A stretch of 64,000 bases of DNA from Thamnaconus septentrionalis. Lineage: Eukaryota > Chordata > Actinopteri > Tetraodontiformes > Monacanthidae. The stretch spans positions 2,590,273 through 2,654,272 of the forward strand of contig CM020510.1 of NCBI GenBank assembly GCA_009823395.1, written 5' to 3'. Made by a program: the position numbers and the translations under genes. The notes under the pieces are model-generated. The model was not told where the DNA came from, did no database searches, and was given only the letters and a program-made list of their open reading frames with translations. Each line of letters opens with the position of its first letter. Positions within the stretch are counted from its first letter, which is position 1. This document shows, piece after piece, positions 26,023 through 39,169 of the stretch.

Positions 26023-26630
26023 ATACTCTTCAGTCTAGTTCTTCAGTAAAGTAAAGTAAAGGGCGAAAAACTACGGCGGAGCTTCGGTTCAACTCTCAGT
26101 TTGTCGTCTGTTAACGCTGTGATTTGTCCACTAGAGGGCAATGACGCGCTAAATCACTTGGGTGTGGAGGCCAAAAGAAGAAGAAAGTGTTGGACGCTAC
26201 GTTTGTGCGTCCGCGCTGATTGGCTGGTTCAATCTGTAGCAGCCTGTTTGAATTTCCTCCCGCAGGTCTGTTAGTATCAGTGACAGTGTTGTTTATTCCT
26301 CGGCGGTACTAACCGGGACAAGTTGGACTTCGTAACACGGCGGGACGAACAAGTGGCCTGTTTTATTTTATTTTATTTTATTTTTTTACTGCTGGCTGTT
26401 CGGGTGAGGGAAGATTCTTCCGCTACGTCTCATTTGGTCTCGGTCGGCAGTTTTATCCGTTTTTAATCGCGCCAACACAAAGCGGCGAACAAGTCATGTT
26501 CAGGTTGACTTGACGGACTTGACGTCCGTGTCAACGCTTAAAAGTCGACTAAAGTAATGTATTTGTTGGGCCAACAGACGCTGCTGAGCCGCCAGCTGTG
26601 CTGCCGTACCACCGAGTGTCCGGGTTGTAG
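25700..26630. promoter_or_regulatory. Bidirectional promoter region lrrc51 / numa1
   Basis: Spacer between the lrrc51 start (25644, minus) and a likely numa1 noncoding first exon ending at donor 26630/26631 (GGTTGTAG|GTAAAG). It holds (CAA)n at about 25987-26020, an inverted CCAAT box (ATTGG, 26219-26223) and a CHR-like TTTGAA at 26247-26252. The CCAAT/CHR pair with about 25 bp between is typical of cell-cycle genes bound by NF-Y and DREAM/MuvB. Confidence 0.55.
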
Positions 26631-27564
26631 GTAAAGCTTCGTCTCGCTCGGCTTCTGCTGTTAGGCTGCACTGCTAGCTGTGCTAAGCTAACTCTGAGTT
26701 GACAACCGTCCCTTAGAATACACAGTTGTCCCGTATTTGACAGTGAAATGGTCCGTCCCGTTTGGAATCGATACGGGACTGAGTTTGTCCCGTATTTCCG
26801 AGTTGTCCTGAGCGTAACTTTATTTTCGATGCAAACCTACGTTCGTTTCTACGGAAGCCGATTGCATTCACTGGATAAGAAATAGGCACCTCACCGAGTA
26901 TTTACAATATGAAATTCTAGAAATTATGAAAAAAAGAACTCATAATTACGAGATTAGGATCCTTGGGGGTCTAGGGTTTGTAACAGGTGCCGTACAGGTT
27001 TTTTTCTGAGTCACTACCAAACCAGATTGGATGCATTTCAAATGCATGAGTTTGCACCCATGAAGCATCCCGTGTTGATTCAACTGCTCCTGCAGAGAGA
27101 GAGAAAGAGAGAGAGAGACACTTCCAGCATGTCAGACTGACTGGGCGTTCCTCCTGAACAATCACAACCAGTTGAGATGCCTGCGAAGTGTTGACATACT
27201 AATATTAATACCGTCCTCAGTTTTAGGAAATGCAAACAGTTATTGACAGCAGTTTAAGTGCGATAGCGCCATCATTGCCCACTAATTAGAAAGGATTTGC
27301 AGACGTTTCCTTTTTGCTTTATCTTATCTCGTAATTACGAGATCTTGTCCCACAATTACGACATTCTGATCACTGTTTTTTTAAAAATCCAGTGAATGCA
27401 ATGCGCTTCCAGAGTTTGCCTTCCAAACTGTCATCTATGTAGCTGCAGGCAATACCATTGCGCAACCCATTCACAAGAGTGCAGGAAGGAGGCCTCCTTT
27501 ATTTTGCTGAATGAAAGTTGGCCACACTGTCTGTCTGTCTGTCCCGTCCTCAGGGGTCGCAGGG

Positions 27565-30500
27565 ATGGCGGTCAACCTGGGCGTGAAGGCTCTTCTCAGC
27601 TGGGTGAGTTGTGACCTTTGACCCCTGTGTGAGCGCCGGCCGGCTCGGTTTTTCCCCCCCGGGTGTAACCATCAAATGTCCTGCGTGTGTGTGTGTGTGT
27701 GCGTGCAGGTGAACAGCTTGGGTGTGTCGGACCGAGGAGAGCTGTTCATCGGTGACCTGCAGGACGGCACTGTGCTGCTGAGGGTCGTCCACAAGCTGTG
27801 AGTGTGTGTGTGTGTGTGTATTGACTGTGTCACTCTGACTGTGTGGATGGAGGTCGTCAACAAAGAGGAGTTATCATTTTGCAATAAAAAGACATTTTCA
27901 TTTGTTTTGCAGAAAATCTGGAAGATTATGTAGTTTTCTTTACACAACTAATCCTGTTGCTTGGGATATTATTTCACATCCACTGCTACAGAAAATGGGC
28001 AAATTCCAAACCAAATGCTCATCTCTTTGCTTTGAAACTGCATCAACACGCTGCTACAATTAGACACTGTGGAAAGGAGAAACCTATCGGGGCAAAATGC
28101 ATATTTGAAAGCCTCTTTGTTCCCTCCCGGCAATTGTGTTTATAATATTGTGCTCCTGTTTTGTCGTCGTCTTGTTGTTGCGGATTTTTTATGTTTGTTT
28201 TTTTTATTTTGTAGGTAGGTAAGTGTGTGTATGTATTTGTTAATAAAATAATGGTGGACAAAACAGTCAACAGTGCCGCTGCTGTTCTCCCCGCAGGAGG
28301 AAGGATCCCGGCGGCCGTGTGGCTGACTGTCCTGGGGACCCACTGAGGAGCGTCGCCCACTTCCTGGAAGGTGAGTCAGTTTTCCCGAGTGTCTCCACCT
28401 TCTACAGTATTAAGCAAAGCTTCATACTATACGAAAAATAACTTCATATTGCACACATGCAAAATCAAATTTTACATAAACAACAAAATCTAGATAAAAA
28501 TCTTGTGGCTCTTTTTTTTTTTTATTTGCAGCCTTCAACAGTAAAATTTTTCCACGGTTAAGTTCAGAAATAAAATAACAACAATAAACTAATGAAGTCG
28601 CGATAACATACTTGAATGAACGTCCTGTTCTAATTGACCCAAGTACCCAGCAGAGCATTGTGGGGTTTGTAGTGCTGGTGGTTGCATGTGCTGTGTAATA
28701 GCGGAGGGCCAGCAGCTCTAAGTGGTGACTTTGTTTCGGCCTCTCGGGCCGAATATAATGACACTGCAGGCCAAATTTGGCCCGCGTGCCAGAGTTTGGC
28801 CCTTATGTTTTATCAGCTTGTGTCACATGGATCTTTTTTTTTTCTATTACTCTGAGCTTTGTTTATTAAAATTCCCCCGCGCTGTGACACCCCCCACCCC
28901 AGTCACTCACTCACCCCTCCCCCACCTGTCCCACCAGGTGACTGCAGGTTCAGCGCCACCGCCGGCGGAGCCTCGCTGTGCTGGGACGCCATCAGAGGCG
29001 GCACCGCCGACCTGACGGTGGAGATCGCAAAGGTACGACAACGAGGACGGCTGAAATACGGCGGTGGTGTGGGCGGGGCCTGTCCCTGATTGGCTGGCTG
29101 CCTGTTTGTCACCAGGTGCTGCTGCTGCTGGTGTACCATGACATGATGAACGAGCGCTGCACGCTGGGCACGCTGGACTGTGACGTAGAGGTGAATCCAG
29201 CTCAAGGCAGCGACCTTCAGTGACCTTCAGCGACCTTCAGCCTGCTCACCCCTGTTGTGTTGTGTTGTGTTGTGTCAGCGGGAGATTGCCAACCTGGCCT
29301 CCTTCGTGATGGAGAGCCACGACTGCGTCTACCTGAGCGGCGCTCTGGACGCCCACCTGGCCAGGAGACGTAAGCCCCGCCCCCTTCTGACACATACATA
29401 CATACACACACACACCTGCTGGAAAGACTTGAAGTGACGTTGTTGTTCTCCGGGTGACTCGGCAGTCCTTCCCGTCACCCCGGACGTCTTCCAGCCGACG
29501 GACAGCAGCCGCTCCATCTCCTCGCTGTCGGACGACGAGTCGCCCGTCTTCCGCCGCCGCCACAGGGTCGCCTTCGTGGACGTGCAGACGGTGGCGTCCA
29601 GCTCCGTCAGGTGGCCAATGCTGCATTTGATTTGTTTTCATGGGTGTGAATCTTTGGGGCGACTCATGGTTCAATTCCGTTCCCGTTCGGGAGGTCACAA
29701 ATTGATTTAGAATCGATTCTCGATTCAAACGACTCTCAATCAAAATGATTCTCGATTCACAAATCGATGTGGCAAATGATGGCATCAAAACACAATACAG
29801 TCTGAATCATGTATGCTTTATTTATTCATTTTAATTTGAAAGCTTTTTCGGTTGGTTCCTACGACGTTAACAAACCGACCACTGTTCTCACAGGAGGTTA
29901 CAAAAATGAAATTGTACACAAATAAGACAAATTATTAATTTGATTTGAATTGATTTTTTAAAGTTGATGAATCGATTCAGAATTGCAAATGGAAAGAATC
30001 GCGATTCTTACATCAGTGGACCCTCCCAGACTCCCACACCTGCTCTGTGATCTGTTAACGTGCTAATAGGATTAGTTTGTTATTTAGTTATTTTTTAAAT
30101 TTTTCTTTCAATTATTACTATGACTATGAAACCTTCCGTCCGCCTGAGGTTGATCTGAACCCTCTGGCTGGTTCCTCTCCCACTGCAGTAAGTCCCCTCT
30201 GCAGGACATCATGAACACGCCCAAGTTCCAGATGAGGAAGATGCAGCGGGAGATGGTGAAGGAGAGGGACTACAGGGACTCGCTGGAGAGGGAGCTGGCC
30301 TGCAAGGTGGCGCTCATCGCCCAGAAAGGTGCCCGCCGTCCTCAACCTGCTGCCCACACACACACACACACACGCACCAGGTTGCTGTTGTTCTGACCAC
30401 TCTGTGCTCTTGTGGTGGTGGTGGTGCAGAGACTCACATCAACCAGCTGCAGTACCGGCTGGAGAAGCTGCAGGAGGAGCAGACGGCCGGTGAGCAGCTG

Positions 30501-33500
30501 ATCAGGGAGGAGATCAGCGGCCTGGAGACCAGGAACAAAACGTAAGAACCACCAACCTCTTCCTCTTAAAGGGCCAGTGTGGCATTTTGGCACCATCTGG
30601 TGGATGATTGATGGTACGACAGTGAGACAGAGTGGAGGGGGCGCCGTTCTTCTGGCTACTGTGATGTCATCCTGTGTGTATGTTCCTTTGTTCCTACCTT
30701 TGTTTCTTCCCACTTTCTTTCTTGACTTCCTACCTTACTTCCTTTCTTTGGTCATTCCTTCCCTCCTGTCTTTATTCCTTCCATCCTTTCATTCCTTCTT
30801 TCTTTCCTTCCCTCCCTCCTTCCTTCTTTTGTTTCTTTGGTCCTTTCTTCATTCCTTCCTTTTTTTCCATCCTTCCTTCCCTCCTTTCTTACTTTCTATC
30901 TATCCATCCTTTCTTCATTCCTTCCTTTATTACCTTATTTCCTTGCTTCCTTCCGTCTTTTTCTTCTTTCCCTCCCTTCCTTGCCCCTTACCCCTCCTTC
31001 CTCCCTTCTTTCTTTTCGTCCTTCTTTCCTCCCTCCCTCCCTCCCCCCCCTTTCTTTTTCTCCTTCCCTCCTTCCTTACTTCCTTCCTTCCAGGCTGCAG
31101 ACGCGTTTCCATGAGATCCTGCAGGAGAACAATGAGTTCAGAAGCTCTTTGTCTCTGATGGAGAACAAGGTGGACCAGGTGATGGACGAGAACGGCGCTC
31201 TGTCCTCTCAGGTAAGGAAACCTGCCTGCACCAGTAGAGGCGCCCTCTGGTGGCATGGAGCTCACACACTTCCTGGCTGTGGCAGATGAGGGCGGCGCGT
31301 TCGCAGCTGTTGGCCTCCGATGCAGAGGTGGGCTGGCTGACGGCCAGCCAGGCCCTCAGCCAGGAGCAGTGGACCTCCAGGACCGGCCACCTGCAGCAAG
31401 AGCTGGACCAGGCCACGGCCCAGAAGGTACACGGCTCAGGAACCTGGTGGCGACACCTGCTGGCCTGAAAGGGTAGATAAAATCCAACAGTGTGCTGACT
31501 GCTGTCTCTGCTTGTCAGGAGCTGCTGAAGGAGCGGGTGGAGATCCTGCTGGGGAAGATCTCCAGTCTGGAGGAGCAGCTGAGTCGAGCCTCTCAAGTGG
31601 AAGTGGGAGAGAACATGGGGCCTGTGATGGAGGTAGGACCCTTTCAGAGGAACAGTTTGAACCTGAATATGGGATGAGATGATCACGGATGGTCTGCTGC
31701 TGTCTGTTTGTCTGTCAGAGGGCGATGTTTGAGGCTGAGGTCCTCAGACTGCAGCAGGAACTGGAGACGGTGTCCTGCTCCCTGCAGCAGGCCGAGCAGC
31801 AGGTGGAGGCTCAGAAGCTGCAGCTGATCCAACATCAGCAGGAGGCCACCCGTCAGCAGGAGCTCCTCCTGCAGCAGGAGCTCCAGGCCGAGGAGACGAT
31901 ACGAGCCAAGGACGAGGTTCTGGAGCAGCTTCGAAGGGATGTTGTTCACGAGAGGGAGGAGCTTCAACGGGAGATCCTAGAGCTGAAGGTCCAGCTGGAG
32001 CAGCTGGAGCTTCAGAAGGGCCAGCAGGTCAGTGGGCTGCAGCAGCACATCGCCGCCTGTGAGCAGGAAGTGGAGGAACTGAAGAAGGTCAGGAAGGAAA
32101 AGGAAGACCTTCTCCACCTGGCAGAGGAGAACATCATAGACCTCCAGACAAAGTTGTCTGCACTCCGTTCTCTGGCGGCCGAGAGGGAGCAGCAGATCAG
32201 CAGCCTCAGGGAAGAGGTGGGCGTCCTGCAGGACCAAACCAGGAGACACCGAGAAGAACTCGGAACCAAAGAAGAATCACTGGCCACCTTACTCCAGGAG
32301 AAGTCCAACCAGCAGCACAATTTCCAAGAGGAGTTGCAGAAGTTCACGGTCCAGGCCGACCACCTGACCTCGTCCCTGAAACAGGCCGAGCAGCAGATCC
32401 AACTCAAGCAGGACCTTCTGCTTCAAGTGCAACAGGAGAAGCTGCAGCAGAGAGAGGATCTCCAGGAGCAGGTGAAGAGCTGTGAAGAAGAGATTGACGG
32501 TTTGAAGCAGGAGATCCAGGAGAAACACCAAAAGCTGGTGATCCTCCAGGACACCAGTGCTGACCATGCCGAGGTCCTGCAGCAGGAGATCGGAGGGCTG
32601 AAGGAGCAGGTGGAGCACCTCAAAATCTCCCTGAAGGAAGCCCAGGCACAAGCTGAGGCTACAGCGGCCCTGCTTGCAAAGCATGAGGAGCAAAGTGTTC
32701 ATACCGTGCGGGTCCTACAGGAGCAACTGTTGGCCTCCCAAGGCAAGGTGGAGACCATGAAGGAAGAGATCCTCAAGAAGGAGGAGCAGATGACCATCCT
32801 GGCAGGTCAGAGTTTGGAGCAATCAGAAAGGCTCCATCAGGAGATCCAGGAGCTGAAGAACCAGGTTGAAGGTCTGACCTCTTTACTGAGGAGCACCGAG
32901 GAAAACCTTCAGGCCAAAGACAAACAGTTTGCTGAGCAGCTACAGCAGAGCATCAAAGACCAGGAGGTTCTCCAGAAGCAGATGTTGGCATCTCAGGAGG
33001 ATGTGAACCGGCTGAAGGAGGAGATCCAGTCTAAAGAGGAGCAGCTCCTCCTGCTGAAGTTGGATGGTTCTGCAAAGTCAGATCTGCTCTGTAAGCAAGT
33101 TCTGGATCTTCAGAACCAGGTTGAAGGTCTGACTTCTTCACTGAGGATCACGGAGGAGAACCTGCAGACCAAAGAAAAGCAGTTTGCTGAGCAGCTTCAG
33201 CAGAGCACTGAGGAGAAGGAGGTTATCCAGAACCGGATGTTGGCTTCTCAGGAAGAGGTGACCCGGCTGATGGAGGAGATCCAGTCTAAAGAGGAGCAGA
33301 TCCTCCTGCTGAAGACTGAGGCCTCCTCACACTCTGATGCTTTCCAGAAAGAGATCCAAAGCCTGGGCACAGAGAAGAAATGCCTCAACAGCTCCCTTGA
33401 AGTCCTACAGGTCAAACTCCAGGCCAGAGAAGACCTGATGGCCCAGCAGGAGCAGGAGAACGTTCACCAGAAGGAGCTCCTGCAGCAGCAGCTTTCAGCT

Positions 33501-36500
33501 CATGAAGAGGAGCAGAGAAGGCTGAAGGAGGAGATCCAGTCTAAAGAGGATCAGCTCCTCCTGCTGAAGTCAGAAAGTTCTGCAAAGTCAGATCTGCTCT
33601 GTAAGCAAGTTCTGGATCTTCAGAACCAGGTTGAAGTTCTGACTTCTTCACTGAGGAGCACTGAAGAGAACATGCAGGCCAAAGAGAAGCAGTTTGATGA
33701 GCAGCTTCAGCAGAGCACCGAGGAGAAGGAGGTTATCCAGAACCGGATGTTGGCTTCTCAGGAAGAGGTGACCCGGCTGATGGAGGAGATCCACGCAAAG
33801 AAGGAGCAGATCCTCCTGCTGAAGACTGAGGCCTCCTCACACTCCGATTCTCTCCAGAAACAGATCGAAAACCATGACACAGAGAAAAGATGTCTCAGCG
33901 GCTCCCTGGAAGCCCTCCAGGTTGAACTCCAAGCCAGAGAAGACCTGATGGCCCAGCAGGAACAGGAGAACGTTCACCAGAAGGAGCTCCTGCAGCAGCA
34001 GCTTTCAGCTGATGAAGAGGAGCAGAGAAGGCTGAAGGAGGAGATCCAGTCTAAAGAGGATCAGCTCCTCCTGCTGAAGTCAGAAGGTTCTGCAAAGTCA
34101 GATCTGCTCTGTAAGCAAGTTCTGGATCTTCAGAACCAGGTTGAAGGTCTGACTTCTTCACTGAGGAGCACTGAAGAGAACCTGCAGGCCAAAGAGAAGC
34201 AGTTCGACCAACAGCTTCAGAAGAGCACTGAGGAGAAGGAGGTTATCCAGAACCAGATGTTGGCTTCTCAGGAAGAGGTGACCCGGCTGATGGAGGAGAT
34301 CCACACAAAGGAGGAGGAGCTCCTCCTGCTTAAGACTGAGGCCTCCTCACACTCTGATGCTTTCCAGAAAGAGATCCAAAGCCTGGGCACAGAGAAGAAA
34401 TGCCTCAACAGCTCCCTTGAAGTCCTACAGGTCAAACTCCAGGCCAGAGAAGACCTGATGGCCCAGCAGGAGCAGGAGAACGTTCACCAGAAGGAGCTCC
34501 TGCAGCAGCAGCTTTCAGCTGATGAAGAGGAGCAGAGAAGGCTGAAGGAGGAGATCCAGTCTAAAGAGGATCAGCTCCTCCTGCTGAAGTCAGAAAGTTC
34601 TGCAAAGTCAGATCTGCTCTGTAAGCAAGTTCTGGATCTTCAGAACCAGGTTGAAGTTCTGACTTCTTCACTAAGGAGCACTGAAGAGAACATGCAGGCC
34701 AAAGAGAGGCAGTTTGATGAGCAGCTTCAGCAGAGCACCGAGGAGAAGGAGGTTCTCCAGAACCAGATGTTTGCTTCTCAGGAGGAGCAGAGGAGGTTGA
34801 AGGAGGAGATCCATTCTAAAGAAGAGCAGCTCCTCCTGCTTAAGTCTGAGACCTCCTCACACTCTGATTCTCTCCAGCAACAGCTCCAAAGCCTTGACAC
34901 AGAGAAAAGATGTCTCAGCAGCTCCCTGGAAACCCTCCAAGTCCAACTTCAGGCCAGAGAAGACCTGGTGACCCAGCAGGAGCAGGAGAACGTCCACCAG
35001 AAGGAGCTCCTGCAGCAGCAGCTGTCAGCTCATGAAGAGGAGGAGAAGAGGTTGAAGAAAGAGATCCAGTCTAAAGAGGATCAGCTCTTCCTGCTGAAGG
35101 CTGAACGTTCTGCAACGTCGGATCTGCTCAATCAGGAAATTCTGGATCTCAAGAACCAGGTTAAAAGTTTGACTTCTTCACTGAGGATCACGGAGGAGAA
35201 CCTGCAGGCCAAAGACAAGCAGTTTGATCAGCAGCTTCAGCAGAGCATCAAAGACCAGGAGGTCCTCCAGAACCGGATGTTGGCATCTCACAAGGAGGTG
35301 ACCTGGCTGAAGGAGGAGATGCAATCTAAAGAGGAGCAGCTCCTCCTGCTGAAGTCTGAGATGTCCACCAGCGGTGAGTCACTGCAGCAGGAGGTCCAGG
35401 CTTTGAGTGAGGAGGTGAAAAGCCTGCAGGACTCCCTGGAAGCCAGCAGGGGGAAGCTCCAGGCCAGAGAAGAAGTGATGGCCCAGCACGAGCAAAAGAG
35501 GGCTCTGCAGGTGGAGGAGCTTGAAGGACACAAGTCAGTCCTCAAGCAGGAGATCCAGGTCCTCCAGAGCCAGCTGGCTGCTGCCAACACACTGGTCTCC
35601 AGCCAGGAGCACAGTCTGAGCACGCTCAGAGAGGAGGCCGCCGCCCACCACCAGGACGACCAGGAGAACTCCACCAGGGCCAACAATCTAAAGCAGGAGG
35701 TCCAGGAGCTAAAGGTCCAGCTGGTGACGCTTTGTGAGGAACTCAGCAGGAGGGAGCAGGAGCTGCAGGCTGCCAAGCAGCTGCAGAGCAACGCCTGCAG
35801 GGAGAATAGCACCCTGGTCCTGGAGAACAAGGCCCTGATGGACAGGGTTGTCCAAAAGCAGCAAGACCAGCAAGTCCTGGTGAAACAGCTGGAGGAGAGG
35901 GAGCGGCTGGTCCAGGAGAGGGCGACCTCCACCACGCTGCTGCAACAGGAGGTGGAGCTATTGAGGGCGGAGCAGGAGAGGCTGCTGAAGGAGACGGTGG
36001 TGGCGAGGAGCCTCCAGGAGGAGCTGGAGGCCAAATCAGAAGCTGCAGAACATTACAAGACTCAGGTGAGAGATGGGAAGAGACGTAGCAGCACCTCCAC
36101 CTGGTCCAGCTTCACAACCTTCATCTGGTTTGCTGCTCCTCCTCCTCCCACTCCTCTTTCTTCTCTTTTTCCTCCCCTCCTCCTCGTCCTCCTCCTCTTC
36201 TGCCTCCTCCACCTCTACCTCCTCCTCACAGATGGAGAAGGCCGTGAGTCACTACAACAGCAAGAAGGAGCTGCTGCTGCAGAGCCAGGAGGAGGTGACG
36301 GAGCTGCGGCGCTGCGTCCAGAGGAGGGAGGAGGAGCTGCAGGCGGCGGCCACCTGCAGCCAGCTGCTGCAGCTGGAGGTGGAGCAGGTGCGGAACAGCG
36401 AGAAGAAGCTGCTGGGCAACGTGGCCAGTCTGGAGGCTCAGGTCAGTAGAAGCAGCAGCAGGTTCTCCTGGTGGCCCCACCTGACCCGCAGATCCTCCTC

Positions 36501-39132
36501 ACCCTGCTCCTTGCTTCCCCCCCTCCCCCCAGCTGGCCTTTGCCGACCGCAGCCTGCGAGCTCAGACCAGGATCCAGCTGGGCGAGCGGGCGGCCACTCT
36601 GCCGTCCTACCTGGAGCTGCCTGGAGGGGGCCACAGCGTCCTGGCCGCGCAGCCGGCGCAGGAGAAGAAGAGCGTGAGCCCCGACAGCCTGGACGGCAGC
36701 TCGCTGGAGGACTCGCCCGGCACCGCCAGGTGAGAGAGTCACAGCGCTGTGCGAACTGAACCCCCCCCCCGGTGGCCACCGGTGGAAGTGTTCTGCCCGT
36801 GGTTCTGCACGCGGTCACGTCTCGTCTTTCGGCTCCCGCAGGAAATTGTCGGCGCCGGACGAGTCCAGCACGCCGCTGGTCCGCAGCTCGGAGCGCTTGG
36901 CCGCCAAGAGGCGGGCCTTAAGGGCCGAGTCGCTGGAAACACTCTACTTCACACCAATCAGCAACAAGTACGTCCTCCAGAAGACTAACAGCGGCACTCA
37001 GTGTGCGCGTTCATGATTGGACCATGTAAAATAACCTCTTGCTGTTTGTTTCCTCCTTCCTTCCTCCTCGTTTCCTCCCAACTTATTTCTTTTTCCTACT
37101 CATTTATGTTTCCCCCACCGCAGGCCCAGCCAGCAGAAGGGAGGTTCTGAGGTGGACTGGGGCAGCAGGAACCCTCCGTCCTCGACCAAGCGACGGAGGA
37201 CCACGCAGGTTATAAACATCACCTTGACCAAGGTGGAGGAGACACTGCCTGATGTGCATGTATCACTGGGAGGGTGGTGGTGGTGGTGGTGGGGTCGCAC
37301 AGTGTCATGTGACCCGAGGACTCAGTCGCCTCCTCGCCATGCTAACTTGCCTTGACCTCTGACCTTTAGAAAACCCCCGGCTCCGGCGACCCCGACGAGA
37401 CCTTCTACAGCCTGGCGTCGGCCCGCTCGCAGCCCAGCCTTAGCTCCGCCCACCCACAGCCCGTCGCAGCCACCGAGCCCTTTGACACGCCGGCCAATAA
37501 GGGCGGAGCCGGCGATCAGCTGATTGGCCTGCCGGGTTACCGCCGCAGCACCGTCCACTCACAGCGTGAGTCCACTCACTGGGGAGGTCAAGGTGGGGGG
37601 CCATTCTGTCAAGGTGTCTGGCTGTCTGTCTGCTGCCTTCTTCCTGTCTGGTCTAATCTTCCTGTCTGGTCTGTCTGTCTGTCTGCCTCTCTTCCTGTCT
37701 GGTCTGTCTGCCTGTCTGCCTCTCTTCCTGTCTGGTCTGTCTGTCTGTCTGCCTGCCTCTTCCTGTCTGCCTGCCTGCCTCCTCCCTCCCCCTCCAGCTC
37801 CCGGGACCTTCTGCGTGGGTGCGGAGAACGAGCCTGACGGCGGTCCGGAGGACTGGATGCGGATCGCAGAGATCCAGGCCCGGAACAAGTCCTGCCTGCC
37901 GCACCTGAAAAGCAGCTACCCGCTGGAGATGGACGTATGTCCCCGCCCACCCACGCCGCTCCGGACCAATCGCACGCCTCCTCTCCTCTGTGCTGCTCAC
38001 CCCACGGACCCGCCTCTGCTCTGTCCTTTCCAGACGGTCCGAGGCCCCGCCCTCTTCTTCACGGACGAGGAGCTGCGGACCGGCGACCCGACCGACACCC
38101 TGCGCCGGGCCACCATGGCGCCGGGCCAGCTGAGCGACTCGCTGGCCACCCGCCGCCTCTCCTTCATGACGGGGCTGTCGGACGTGGCGGGCGGCGCTCG
38201 CGCCCACCACCGCCTGTCGCTGATGCCGGGTCAGCTGACGGCCAGGACCTCGGCCCCGCCCAGGAGCCCTAAGGTCACCAAGAGGTCGTCCGCGTCGGTT
38301 CAGTCGACGCTGCAGCTGTCGCCTGAGGTCATATATATATATATATATATATAGTATAGTAATAGTAAAGTAAGGACATGAATGAAAATAAATCGATGTG
38401 TCAGGATGCAAAAATGTGGCATCATGTTACAACATGATATCAATACATTTGCATTTATTATTTGAGTTATACTATATAGAAATATATTATGACGTAATAC
38501 ACAGTACAATATAACGTAATATGATGCAATGCAATATAAGTGTTGCAAAAAAACCCAACCAAAAACAAACTGAACGAAGACGAGACGATTCTAATTTTCT
38601 AAATGCGGGGAAACAAAACGTCAGCCTGAGTTTCTCACTCTGCCTCTCCACCACAGAAGAAGATGAAGGCCAGCTGCTTCCCGCGGCCGCTCACACCCAA
38701 GAACAAGAACGTGCTGCAGGGCGTGGCGGCCCTCAGCCCGGTGAGTGTCGGGGTCACCGGAGGTCGACCCGTTGTCCGTTGTCATGTCGCGGGGAGTGAC
38801 GGTGTTGGCGCGTCTGTGTGCAGGCGGACCGCCGGCAGTCCATGATGTTCAGCATCGACAACACGCCCAGGAAGAGCAGCTACCTGAAGAAGGGCCTCAG
38901 CAAGCTGCGCAGCTCCACCAGGAAGTCCCCGGGTCAGGGTCAGGGTCAGGGTCAGGGCTCGGCCCGCCGCCCTCAGCAGAACCTCAGCTCCAGAACCTCC
39001 GCTGCTTCTGCTGCTGCTGCTGGACGGCTGGGCAGAGCCAACAGCTCCATGTCGCCCCTGGTGGTGACCAAAGGATCCACACGCAGCGCCAAATCTCCCG
39101 GACTGACGGCAAGCGCTCGCAAGGTGAGCGCA

Positions 39133-39169
<37 letters not shown>

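Noticed and set aside
30577..31289. Long Phe/Ser/Pro-rich frames (up to 193 aa)
   Set aside because: Translation of the polypyrimidine tract in a numa1 intron in three frames.
35288..36034. 248-aa Ser/Cys-rich minus-strand frame
   Set aside because: Antisense shadow of the numa1 coiled-coil exon; no homology and codon usage mirrors the sense gene.
38328..38360. Extension of numa1 exon 20 into the (AT)n run
   Set aside because: The phase-0 donor at 38327/38328 joins exactly to KKMKASCFPRP; the extension only adds an Ile/Tyr alternation.
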